DNA of 64,000 bases from Casuarina equisetifolia. Taxonomy: Eukaryota; Streptophyta; Magnoliopsida; Fagales; Casuarinaceae. The first letter of the stretch is position 1. Each line of letters begins with the position of its first letter. Below are positions 23,560 to 35,300 of this stretch, piece by piece. The stretch spans positions 17,944,853 to 18,008,852 of the forward strand of contig CM052358.1 of the NCBI GenBank assembly GCA_028551475.1, written 5' to 3'. The notes under the pieces were generated by a model. It saw nothing but the letters and a program-made list of their open reading frames with translations, did no database searches and was not told where the DNA came from. The translations under genes were made by a program, and so were the position numbers.

Positions 23560-23895
23560 CAAGAGCACTTAAACATCTAATAATTTATAGATGGGCTTCA
23601 AATTAAAATCGTAAGCTAGAATATTTGTAGATGAAAATGAGATGCCAAATCATGAAAAACATCTTTCCTCTTGTTGGTTACTCTCAGGAATATCGAGGTT
23701 CTCAGATACAATATATAAAACAATAAACCAAAATTTCCACAAAGTTCAACGCAAACCAATAGAATGTGTTACCCTGCAGGTTGAGAGTAGAGTCATCCTT
23801 GAAAGGGAAGCGTCCCTGTGAACTTCGTCTGCCAACTTTTTTAACCTTCTTCAGGATCATATACTAACTATATCACTACATCAACAACCAAACCA
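23560..23895 (-). repeat. duplicated segment, copy 2
   Basis: Copy of 22110-22430 at an offset of about 1.46 kb in the same orientation. The block CCTTGAAAGGGAAGCGTCCC and its flanks are best conserved. An insertion in the middle (around 23690-23740) separates the outer blocks relative to copy 1. Confidence 0.45.
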
Positions 23896-25309
23896 CAATC
23901 TAGAATATTAATAGAACGCAACAAGCAGAAACAAAGACCAAAACTTTTTAACGGTAAACATGATAAGAAAAGGGGTCCAGGAACAACCTCTACTTGTCTT
24001 ACGAGACTGTTTGAACTAGAAACTATTGCTGTGAACATGTGGAAGTAATAGTTGAATGAAAAGAGAAGGACCCATTTGGCCTGAACGAAGAGTTCTAGCC
24101 CTTCATGAAGGAATTGCAAGAACGGAGGAAGATATGTTGACTACAGGGGAAACAGGAGGAAGCCAGCTGAGACGCTCCCCTAGTGACAGACTAAGTTGAG
24201 TACACTAACATGCTCGAGCAATATGCTGATTGGTGGCAGTATTCACTTAAAAGCAGCAACTCGATCGAGCAAAAGGAATCAATCTGTTCCTCAGTCATTG
24301 TGGTTGTTCTGGCTTTTAGATACGGGATTTTGTTGGCTTCTTGACTGGGCTTTTTGCAGTGACAGGGATCAATTATATTTAGCCAACTCCGAAAAAGGAC
24401 TCCCAAAAATTGAAAGGAAAAGAAAACAAGGTACAAGCACTACTCTTTCTTCACATCCGACGACATGGTTATTTCCAGTTCTGTTAAGGACGGAATTCAA
24501 ATATTGAACCGATAGTTCTGTTAACACCATAAAATGGTTACGCTGAATTTGACACCATTTTGGCAAAATATCGAGCCTTTGGTCTTTATCCTTACCTTCA
24601 TGAACATGTTTTTGCCTTGCAAAAGTTTCTACTACGACATTCAATTCGTTTAGAGAACAAAAGTTAATGTCTTTATAATGTAATCTCAAAGTATACAACA
24701 TTTTTTTGTAAACTAGATTCTCATAATTTTTACTTATTGTTTATACCCAACCTTATAAACTGGGTTCTCTCACATGAGGTAAGATAACAAGCTTTTTCAA
24801 ATTAATTGTCATCACACTATATTTTTTGTTCCTTTTTTAATTATTTTTTTTTTAAAAAAAAAAAAAAAAAAAACTCTTTCCAAGGTAATACCAGAATTTA
24901 ATTTCAAATACAACACCCGTTAACTAGTAAATTAACTTCGATTTTCTTAGATTTTGGTCGAGAAGGGATGATAAGAATAATAGCCCTCTATTTCTCTTCT
25001 TAGATACACTATTTCTCTTCGATACTTTAGTATCCCTCCTCTTACTGAGTAATGTTAAGAAAGAAGATCAGAACTTTCTAGCAGTCCTAATCCTTGCATC
25101 TCGTTTTGTCTTCTTTTCTGAGATTGGTTCATACCATGCGAAAATATGAGTAGAATTCAAGTCACATATATTCTACATATCCAGCACTCGAGGAAGTACA
25201 ACAAACCCCAGAGAAGTACCTTGTAAAACCCGTTCACATTACAGATTAAGATTTCACAACCCTCTGTGATCCATCGTGATTCACTGAAATGGTAAGCTTA
25301 AAAAACGGC

Positions 25310-25903
25310 CTAATGAAGCAGGTTGTTTAGGCAGACAGCGTAGAAGGCCCAGCCAGTGATCTTGAGGGACAAGGGAAATGGAAAAATAATGAGCAGGAAA
25401 AACGTAGTGACTGTAAATATTCTGCCCGAGCTCTGCAGCACTCGAGCTGTGCGAACGAACTTGGGATTAATGAAACTGCTCACAAAGAAAGACGCGAAAC
25501 CTAATAAAACTCCCATACAGTGCCAGGCGTAGGCTGTGGACAGTTGAGAGGGGACATGAAGGGACACAAGAGGCACCTCCAAAGCCGCCAGCAAGCAAAA
25601 GGACACCATAATCGTTTGCCACTTCCTGCTGTGGGATCCAACCACCGACCAAGCCGTTTCTCCAACTGGTGCTCCTGGCAGCTCCGACTTCATATCGCGG
25701 GACTCAGGCTCAAACGCTGGTCCAACCTTGCGATCTGGTACTTGTGAACCCGTAGCATCATCACCAGAAAGAGATGATCGCCCTACAAGTAGCGATTGGA
25801 ATTTCGAGAATACGCCTGAAATAAACAGAGAGATGGAAACCCTAATACTATTTGCCATTTTCTTCGACACTGGAAAAGGGGTTCTACGGAATTCGGATGC
25901 CAC
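25310..25903 (-). CDS. small four-helix membrane protein, family unknown (copy B)
   Basis: A 197-residue single-exon frame, clearly paralogous to 10306-10797. Residues 1-94 form a longer polar N-terminus with an early hydrophobic patch (about 20-40). Predicted helices lie at about 96-115, 127-145, 157-177 and 181-195. The block VLLGFASFFVSSFINPKF is nearly identical to copy A, and the C-terminal FPFPLSLKITGWAFYAV aligns with FPFPLYLKISAWAVYAF. The extra length is at the N-terminus. The start could be Met1 (25903) or Met16 (25858). The protein is likely an integral membrane protein, but no catalytic or transport motif is visible and I do not recognise the family. Conservation between copies 15 kb apart, with silent and conservative changes, argues that both encode protein. 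Confidence 0.75.
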   Translation of the reverse strand: MASEFRRTPFPVSKKMANSIRVSISLFISGVFSKFQSLLVGRSSLSGDDATGSQVPDRKVGPAFEPESRDMKSELPGAPVGETAWSVVGSHSRKWQTIMVSFCLLAALEVPLVSLHVPSQLSTAYAWHCMGVLLGFASFFVSSFINPKFVRTARVLQSSGRIFTVTTFFLLIIFPFPLSLKITGWAFYAVCLNNLLH

Positions 25904-27019
25904 AATGAGAATTGCGTCGTTTTCAAGTAAAATATCCCTTTTTCATCTTTTCACGTTCATTTACGAAAAGACCCTCCCAGCAGCAACTGTTCGAGGAATT
26001 CGGGCCCCCTTGCGCAACTGCAACAACCACTAACATTGGGTCATACTCTCCCAGAACATTTAGTTTCCAGTCCATTAGCGATTGGCAACAAATCCACTAA
26101 CATTGCAGCCTGCCTCCCATACCCTAGAAGCTTGCATCAGCCTCATCTCCAGAAGATCGGAGCCACTGCAACACCAGCAGAGACTGCTTCTTTTTTCAAT
26201 GAACAGCACTCACAAATATGAGAAATACTTTAGGAATAATTTGATGGATTTTGTGTACTTATCTTTTCTTCTAGACTAATTAAATGCCAAGAAAACCAAA
26301 TTGAATTTTGTGTAAACAAGTCAAAAAAAATCCGATGGAATTCCTGGATAATATTGGAATTCAAAAATCACATAAGAAAGGATCATAATCCTAAAAGAAA
26401 AGAGTTTAAATGAAGATGAAATCCAATAAACTATGTGTTTATACTTCTAGTTAAAAGGATTAGTTCTATGAAATAATAAAATTTCGTAGAGAAACCCTTA
26501 AATCAAGATACAATCCTTAAACAAAATCATAAAGAAATATAAGAAAATATGTTTGGAATTTGATAATTTGTATAGACAGGACTATACCTTATTTTATAAT
26601 GATAAATAATATCTCTAATTTAAGAAGTAAAATAACAACCTAAATGATAGTCAGGTTTAAAGAGTTCATGAAAACATTATGACTTTGGATTTACTAGATG
26701 AGGACAATTTTGAATTTTGAATAGAACTTTCTCTTGGATTCCTTTAATCTAGGCATGGATAACTATTGATAGCAATTCCTGCTGATTTAGGAGTTGGTGG
26801 TGAGATTCTATTCATGGATGGTTTGACGTATTTGCTTGAGATAGAATTAGCTCTAACTTTGACGAGGAGGAAGATTCTAACTTTAACACTTCTTTTAAAA
26901 AGGAATTTATATAAAATCAATTTAAATAATATTTAAAAAGTTAATAAGGAAGAGGAAGGATTTTGAATGTGCATAAATCATAGCAAATGAAAATTCCTTA
27001 ATTTTGGCTATCATCATGG
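25904..27019. other. upstream flank of copy B and intergenic sequence
   Basis: The first 300 bases are more GC-rich and probably hold the promoter of the minus-strand gene. I see no clear TATA element. The remaining sequence is AT-rich with no supported gene. Confidence 0.35.
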
Positions 27020-28245
27020 TGGTGTAGAAATGGAGGCCATCTTTATTAAGCAATCACTTCATCTTACAAACTAATCCCCATAATCTAAAGCACCTATTGG
27101 AGCAATGTTTTCCATAGTGACTTGACGCAAGTAGCTAACAAAGCTATTTGGATTTGACTATAAAATTCAATACAAAATGGACAATGAGAATGGGTTAATA
27201 AACACACTTTCACAATTATAAAGTTATCATGAGGAAGGGGAGCCCTTATTGCATATTGTATTGATCTTGTAATTGCCTATGATCTATGGTGTGTTGTTGA
27301 GTTATCAGGAGACCTACAAATGCAATAACACTCATTGTTGATAACTCACCCTAACTACAACTTGCCTAATGGAATCTTATGTTATTAGGGGAAGATCATA
27401 ATTGGTAATCAAGAAGGCTTAAAGGAGTAGATAGTTAAATACTTACATGAGTTAGGCCTAGGGACCATTTAGGAGTTAAGGCCACTTGGAAGAGAATACA
27501 AATACAAGAAGAAGTTTACTTTTTTTTTTCTTTTTTTTTAAAGGGGGGGTGGTGGAGGAAGGAAAGAGAGAAAGAGAGAGAGAGAATGAAATAAATACAT
27601 GATTTTACAATTAGTGTCTCATTTATAATGCGTTGCAACAATATAAGTCATAAAAGGGTGTCGTATTTAAGGCTTTTATAATCACTACCTACCCTAAAAT
27701 GAGGACCGTGATATCAACTCAATAGTTGGTATTCATGGCTATGTTTGAGCAAATGGTGATATAATACTATCTATCATATGTCCATTCGAATGACACTCTT
27801 TGAGGTCCTATATGGATATTACCCAAGTCAATCTTCTTATCATAACTTTGGAATGACAAATGAACATGTGGTGAATGAGTTCTTCCAAAAGCATGCTCAA
27901 AGAGCAAAAATGACCAAGTCATATCTATAGTCTAGCCAAGCTTGTACCAAATTGTATGTTAATAAGAAACGTAAAAATGGGAGTTTGATGTAAGACACTT
28001 GGTCTACTTAAAGGCCAAACCTTATTGATAGTTGACATCAACCAATAAAAGGACTACAAGTTAGCATCCTATTTTTGTTGGCTATTCATGGTCTTATAGC
28101 ACATTGGCAAGCTAGCCTACAAGCTCGCATTTGCTACATGACATGTCAATTCATCGGGTCTCCATGTCTCTTAATTGAAAGATCTTTCCAGGGTTTCAAA
28201 TTGTCCTTTAAGGACAAGGGTTTGGTAAATGGATAGGATTGTCAT
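27020..28245 (+). mobile_element. Ty3/gypsy remnant: RNase H end and integrase tail
   Basis: The plus strand reads KWRPSLLSNHFILQTNPHNL and HLLEQCF near 27030-27110, then FDYKIQYKMDNENG and LSQL near 27155-27225. These are the end of gypsy RNase H and its connection to integrase. At 27770-28060 follow FEVLYGYYPSQS, a basic helical segment and HLVYLKAKPY, the C-terminal part of integrase, and a tail-like FKLSFKDKGLVNG near 28190-28235. Stops and shifts interrupt every domain. The distance between RNase H and the tail is several hundred bases short of that in intact elements, so part of the integrase core is gone. LTRs were not found. Confidence 0.72.
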
Positions 28246-29338
28246 GATCTATCTATATAGAAGATAATGATTTGAGAATAATATAAGACAAGATAAAACT
28301 CTTAGAAGAGTAGATGTAAGATAGTAATTTTAAAAGAGTAGACGATAACATAAGTTTTAGAAGATTGCAGTGTCCTTATAAAGGGGATAAGAGGTAGGTA
28401 GAATGACAAGTAAATTTTATTTTATTTTTTAAAATATATCTTTTATCAATCAAGGTTTGAGTAGGATTGTGCCTTAAGGAGAAATTGATAGTTAAAGAAG
28501 ATTAGGATCGTAGTATTGATTAAGTAGAGTTGTATTATAACTTGGTGGATATTTTTGGATTGATCTAAGAGCTATTTCTTAATAGAAAAGGTTATGTTGT
28601 AAAATTCCTTTTTGGAATTTATTATTTTTTGTGAGAAAGCCAGATCATTACATTTTAATAATTTGTTTCTTTAGCATTTGGTTTGGCCCCAAGAACGCTT
28701 AAAAGCTTTACCATGTTTTACGTCCAGTCAAAAGTCATAGGTTGTATTTGTAAGTCGGTTATAGTGTTTTGGTGGTACTGCGTTTTGTGCTCTGCCAGAG
28801 CCAAAGCTTAAGGAGCTTATGCGTGAGTGCTGTGTGTATGGTTTGTAAAGGTCAGTGTGATTTGGCTATGTAAGACTCATCCAAATCATTATCGTTTTAC
28901 TTCTTCGATTTTGGCATGTGTATTTTTGTTACAAATCAATAATAGATTTGCAGGAGAAATCTTTATTATTTTTGGAATTACACTAGTAAAGTTGGTGGTG
29001 GGTAAGAATCTCATATTTTTGTTATTTAGTTGGGCCAATCCGAAGGACGAGGAAGGGAGTCTCAGTGGTTCATCCGCAACCACAGTGTACACTTGTCATT
29101 GCCAGAATCTGTGAAATTTATTCTAGCCTTTTTTTTTTTGTTTATGAAAAAATTTAGATGTAAAAGAATTGAAAGAATAAAATATAATGAAGTCTCATTA
29201 CATTCAAATCTCTCGTAGGAAATAAAATGACCGCCTTTTTTAAGCCTTCCATTTGAGGATGGCCCACATTATCTAGTGGAACCCAAGGACGTCTATATAT
29301 AACTTTTGCCGAAAACAGTCCGCCAGAGAAGGCGCAAA
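28246..29338. other. intergenic and 5' flank of the permease gene
   Basis: No gene is recognised before the permease. The last 50 bases form the likely core promoter of that gene. Confidence 0.4.
29294..29302 (+). promoter_or_regulatory. TATA box of the permease gene
   Basis: TATATATAA lies 37 bases before the start codon at 29339. If it is the TATA element, transcription would begin near 29325 and the 5' leader would be very short. An upstream start with a longer leader cannot be excluded. Confidence 0.5.
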
Positions 29339-32300
29339 ATGGCGGTGTCAGGTGCTTGTTTTCAAGTACCTGCCATTTTCCCAATCCCTTCTCCAAGAAA
29401 ACAGTTCTTGCACGCTCCCCGCTACAATTACTCCCCTCGACCAGAATTCCACTCCACCACAAACCTTTGTTATAAATGCTTTTACCAGAGGCAATCTCAA
29501 TCCGATTCCACCCCGAAGGAGAACGAGGAGTTGAAGTTCGAGTTCGAGCGGCTCTTCTCCAACCTTAACCAAGCCACGTTGAAGAGAGAACCTGGTTTTC
29601 CCGTTATCATTACTGTTTTTTCTGCAGACTCGCGATTTTGTTTTTTCTCAAGTTCCATTCCCTTTTCGTAAAACGTTTGTTTCTACTACTTTCAGGAAGC
29701 CTATCCAGCGCAATTTTCCTGGTTGCAGGCACCACGGTATGTGTGTTTTTAGAAAACAGAACGTTTGCATTTTATACGGTGGATATATACGACGGCTTAA
29801 CAGCAAGATTTCAAGCCCCATGGAATAAAATTGTTACCATCAAAATTCGTTTATTATTTATTTACAGCCTAAATGATGTAATTCGTGAAATGGGAACCGC
29901 TCAGAGAGCTCTTTTCATTCTTACATCCTAAAATTCTAGTTTCTGTAATTTGTGTGTAGTAGTAGTCGTATTGCCTATGCTTCACTTATTTTTAATAATT
30001 GAATATCTCAGTAGAGTTTACACGTATCATTGTTACTGTTGAATGCCAACGAAACCAATTAGGTAGGTGCTGGAATTCTCGCCATTCCTGCAGTCACACA
30101 AGAAGCTGGATTTTTAGCATCTGCAGTTACATGCATCCTTTGTTGGGTTTATATGGTAACAATCTACACTTATCTCTCTATTCTCTCTTGCTTCTTAAAG
30201 AAGCAGTTATTTCAGAAGTTTAGACATTATTGCAGGTTGTGACAGGGTTGCTCATTGCTGAAGTAAATGTGAACACTATGTGTGAACTGGGTTCTGGTGG
30301 TGTATCATTAGTACGTTCCTTGTCTTTTTAGCATAATGCTTGAAATCAGCTCCCTATCTAAGTACTTCATAGTTAACATTTATGTTTCCTATCTAGACTG
30401 TGCATCCTATACCAATCGGATGGGTGCATCAGTTCTTGTAGATGTCCTCAATTATGGATGAAATATGGTGCACCTGAAGCCTGAGTACTTACTTTAACAT
30501 TTTCCTGGATGTCTGTGGGTGGGTTAATATTTCATTAACCTGATGTGTTAGACGCTTTAAGTTATTTTATGTTGATTTTCAAGGTATCCTTCTCACGATT
30601 TTAAACTTTTTAACTGAAATTGTCCATTTACTTCTTGTTTAATATTCCACAAGTCTTTGTATTTTTTGTCAGAAGTTTAACTTACTTGATGCTATATTAG
30701 AATGTAAGAAATGCTTGAAATGACCTGGCATGAGTATTATGCATACAATCAACTTTAGTTCTTGGAATAGAAGTTTAATTTACTTGATGCTATATTAGAA
30801 TGTAAGAAATGCTTGAAATGGCCTGGCATGAGTGTTATGCGTACAATCAACATTTGTTCTTGTAATAGAAGTTTAATTTACAAGAACATTAGTTTTTGTA
30901 TTAAAGGCCTCTATTATACTAGCTTGAATCTGTCTTGTTATTTTTGGTCTTGGATTATGGGGTAGGGTAGTAGGGAGGGAAGGGGGATATTTACCTCTTA
31001 TTTTCGAGAGTTTGTGCTGAAATATTTGAAAGGTTAGGAATTAGAACTCTGCAATAGGCTAATTGTTTAAGACTGAATTTTTAGAAGCATACTTTTATTA
31101 GTATTTTCTTATTTAATCAGTGACTATAAAACAGAAATCAGGAAGATTTTTAAGATGTTTTGATTTATCTTCTGGAGTCACATTAAGTAAGTTGTCCTTC
31201 CTTTTCCTGGCACTTATGACTTTGAGAAAATAGTACCATTTCTTTGGGTCAAAACTAAAGAAGCACTGGTATCAACTAAAAGTGAGAAAAAGAGAATTGT
31301 TGCAAGAATGCTTCTAGCAGTATATATCTTGACCTACTTTTCCCAAGTTTACCCTGATGAAGAGACAAAATGACTTTCATCTTTGTATTACAGATTAATT
31401 CAATAATGAAGCTCATGTTACTTGATGATTCTTAGTCAGAGAAGGACTCAATAGTATTTTCTTTTGGTCTTCTATTTCAGAGTAGCCGACAGAAGTTTCA
31501 TCTGTGGTTACTCTTTCATGAAATTTTAACTATGATACAAGTTTGAAGTCCTTATTAGTACTTAATGTACATTTGTTCTTGTCAAGAGAAAATTGTGTGT
31601 TCCTTATCATAAAGCTTTAAATGATAACATTTGCATTCACCCTCTGGATGATTTTAGGTTTCAATGGCCATGAGAACTTTGGGGAGAGCAGGAGTTCAAA
31701 TTGCTTGGTGAGCTTACATGAACTTTTTTAACTTTTAATTCATACATTGAGCAAATTATTGTTAAGAAGACAGGAATTTTAGAAGCTCATTTTGTTTCCT
31801 AGTTACGCTTCTCTAGCTTTATGTCCGTTTTTTCTTTTGATAGCTTCCCATGTTTTTAACTTAAGTTATCCTCATGAAATCTTATCCCATTAGATTTTTG
31901 CTTCCACAAAGAACTTGGTATCACAAACTAGGCTTCATGTGAATATATGATTATATCACATTGTCCATAAACAAGTGCATATGGGTGAATAATATATTTG
32001 CAGCTTATTACTAATCAATATTTAGCAGCTTTTATAGAATTTATAAGGTTCTTAATTCTGTGTAAAACGTGTTGTCTGCTTTGGAATGGGAATCTTGAGA
32101 GCCTTAATAAATGATCAAAATAAAAATCAGAAAACAGCACTAATCTTCTAATGGTCATGAGTTTGTCTCGGCTATACTTCACTGGATAAGGCCTGTTGAT
32201 GCTGGTAGACTAATTTACTTCCTCTAAGTATCACAAGCCTAAAATAGTCCAAATCTATATTCCGCACTCATGAATGTGTATTATTATTGATTAGTAGGAG

Positions 32301-35300
32301 TTTAAAAAGTTCTTCTAGGCATCCATGTCATTTGAATTTTCTATTTCACTCACATACAGATTTTGCTTGTTTTGCCAAAGTTTGACATTAATATTTGTTT
32401 TTTTGCAGCTGGTCTTACATCTTTATACATTATGCCCTTCTTGTGGCATATGTGGCTCGTTCTTCAGATATTTTGACGAACTTTCTCAGCATTCCATTGT
32501 ATGAACTTTGACTTTATCTCTTTCAATGTTCCTAAATCTTTGCATTTGATTTGCGCATCAAATCTGTGGTCCGTAAGCAGCAGTTTATGTGTTATATTTC
32601 AAGTACCACTTCGTATGTTTCTTAGGTGTTGATGGCAGCATTATGCTTGCAGATGGGAGAGTGCAACTTTGGTTTCATTGGTATTGGGAAGCATATGTTA
32701 CTTTGGAAGGTCAGTCATCCTTCTTCCTACTCTCTTCTATCAATTTCTTCTCAATTTGGGGGCTTACCTTAGACTTGACATGAATTGGTCTTGGCTTTGT
32801 GAAACTACAGCATCTTGCTTATTGTTACAACCTAATAGGCTAATATTATAAATCCATATAGTTCACCTCTAAATCAAAGGATGTGCTCTTTGGCTTGGAA
32901 CAATATGCTTTCCTCTTACTTAGCCTGCTGCTTATTGTTGGATGAATAATAGAACTACAGCTTTGTAATATCTTGAGAAGGTAATTGCAATATCTTACTT
33001 AATTGGAAACTACCAAGTCCAAGGTCAGATCACGGATCTACCTTTTCATGTTATTAAACATCAAGTGGGTAAGATTTTGGTTATTGGAAACTACTAAGTC
33101 AAAGATCAGATCACGGATCTCATTGAAACTTGGCTATGGGTGAGAGTAAATGAAAAGGTAGAAATTATTGAGAGAGTAAATGAAAAGGTAGAAATTATTG
33201 AGATCAATGTCAAATGACAATTTCTCCACTTCTAAGAACCATGTAAATAGCGAGATTGGTGTTCAAAACTCATTAGGTATGTTGGAAAAAGCAAATTTAA
33301 AATCAGAAACTATGTTGAAAAAATGGATAAATGAATTAAAATTATAGAGGTATAATCTTCCAAACCTTCTTGATGTATGAAACTACAAGACATTGAATCA
33401 AACTCATAGGAGTTACAAAACTACAAGATATTGATAATCGGTATATCACAATGCACCAACTGCTTTGAAGGATACCCATGCAATTTTTGACACTCGAACT
33501 ATTAGTGCAAAAGAAAGTTCTTTTTCTGTTTGAAAATTATGTAATTGTTTAGGAGGTTGAAGGTTGAGGGCCAACTCTTCCAGGTTTGACATCAATGAGG
33601 AATCAACAAGGATTTTCGCAGGGAAAACAGAAATGGCCCCATTGACTACTGTTGTGCTGATAGGTCAGTTGGGCCAGGCTTTCAACTTTGTTTTTATGTT
33701 TGGGCTGCCATACACTACCCCTTTTTTTCTTTTTCAAGATCTTTTCCTTTGGTCAAATCTCCAAGTCAAATTTTTATACAATTGAGACAATGAAAAACCA
33801 TAATCAGTACAAAAAAGTTGGATGGTGGAGTCTATTGCAGTTCGAGGCATTGATTGGCAATGCAAGAGATGTTTGAATTGACTGATGATTGTTGGTTTTT
33901 TATGATGGATGGAGGCTATGTGAAGCTTTATTGCCAATGGGTGTTTGAATTGACTGATGATTGGTGGTTTTTTATGATGGTTGAAGGCTTTTTGAAGCTT
34001 CGAAGCCTGTGGAGGGAGTGATCTTGAGTTACCACCAGAGTGGTTACATGGTAAGTTTGAAGCCTAGTAATGGCTGTTCATATAGCCCATGAAGGCCTGG
34101 ATAAGTGGATTCAGGTTTGCCCATCGTGGCCACCATAGGGTACAGGTGCCGGGTTTGGGATTGGCCATGGGTGTGACTATTGAAGGGATGAATTAGGTTC
34201 GTAGTCCCTTTAGGTGTGAGCTATTACGAGAGTCACTTAGCATGGTCAAGATAAATGATAAATTACTAGTTATCTTCAAAAAAATTTTTAACTAAAAAAT
34301 TTGATAATTTAGATTATTTAAATAGTAATTATTATTCTGACATGTGAGTCTAGGTTCACCCTTAATAAATAGGATTTAAGTTGTGAAATACTTATATCAA
34401 AAGGAAGGTTAAAAATAAAGTATAATAATCAAATTTGACTGTTTTGTATATAACATTAAACTAATAACAGTACAGAATCTCAAATTCACTGAAAATGGTG
34501 AATTTCCTAGCGTACTCGATATTCTAACAATAGAAAACCAAGTGGATTACAGTATCAAATGAGTCTTGTGTAAGGCTAGGAGGTTTGGTAGACTACAAAG
34601 AGACTCTGATGGGTAAGGCTTGGAATTTAGGAAAAGGGAACTGTGGTTGGTAAGTGGAAAGGAAGTGAATCTAAGAAATGGACAGACCATATTAATATTA
34701 CATATAATAGGTGTCACTTCGGTTGATTTTAGTTGAATCCTAGAACTGACCCTAACTTGCCAATCCTCAGAAACCAACTGATATACATTTCTTACTTACC
34801 CATGGAAGGTTAATTGTAACAATGAACAATGTCTACTTCTAGGTCAACTCCTTTCCCTGGTGTAAGCATTCTAACTCCAGTTTGTGTCCTTCCAACAACA
34901 TTAAAGCACCTATATAAGAAGCTTTTAATCTAGCTACAAAATAATGCTTTTTTTTTTTCTCTCCTTTTACCCTTTCCTCTTTTCTCTTATATGGGCCTGG
35001 CTTTGACTGTAAACTTATATTATACTGTAGCCAGCGCTTCATTGGTGCTGTTAATGGAGTCCTTGTATTTGGAATCATCATTTCATTTGCTGTTCTTGTG
35101 GTAACTCTCTCTCTTTATGAATCGCTTCATATGATTTTAGATATGAATTTGATATTTGTTATTTTCCTTTGGCGACAACATTTTGTGCATGGAAAGGGAA
35201 TTTCAACTAATTAAAAATTGTCAGTCCGCTCTGATGTAGATTTTTATTATAACATGAGGAAGTGAGAACATTATAGTGACCACAATCAAATATGTTACTA

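Larger units (their letters stand above)
21131..25309. other. gene-poor stretch with one duplicated segment and simple repeats
   Basis: No complete gene is supported. A purine microsatellite followed by G14 lies at 21810-21865. A segment of about 250-300 bp is duplicated (about 22110-22430 and 23560-23895). Poly-A and poly-T runs occur near 24840-24875. Short frames on both strands do not join into a spliced gene by any reading I could make. Confidence 0.4.

Noticed and set aside
29595-29671. Continuation of permease exon 1 to the open-frame stop.
   Set aside because: A donor at 29594/29595 joins exactly to the conserved second exon at 29696; the extension has no family similarity.
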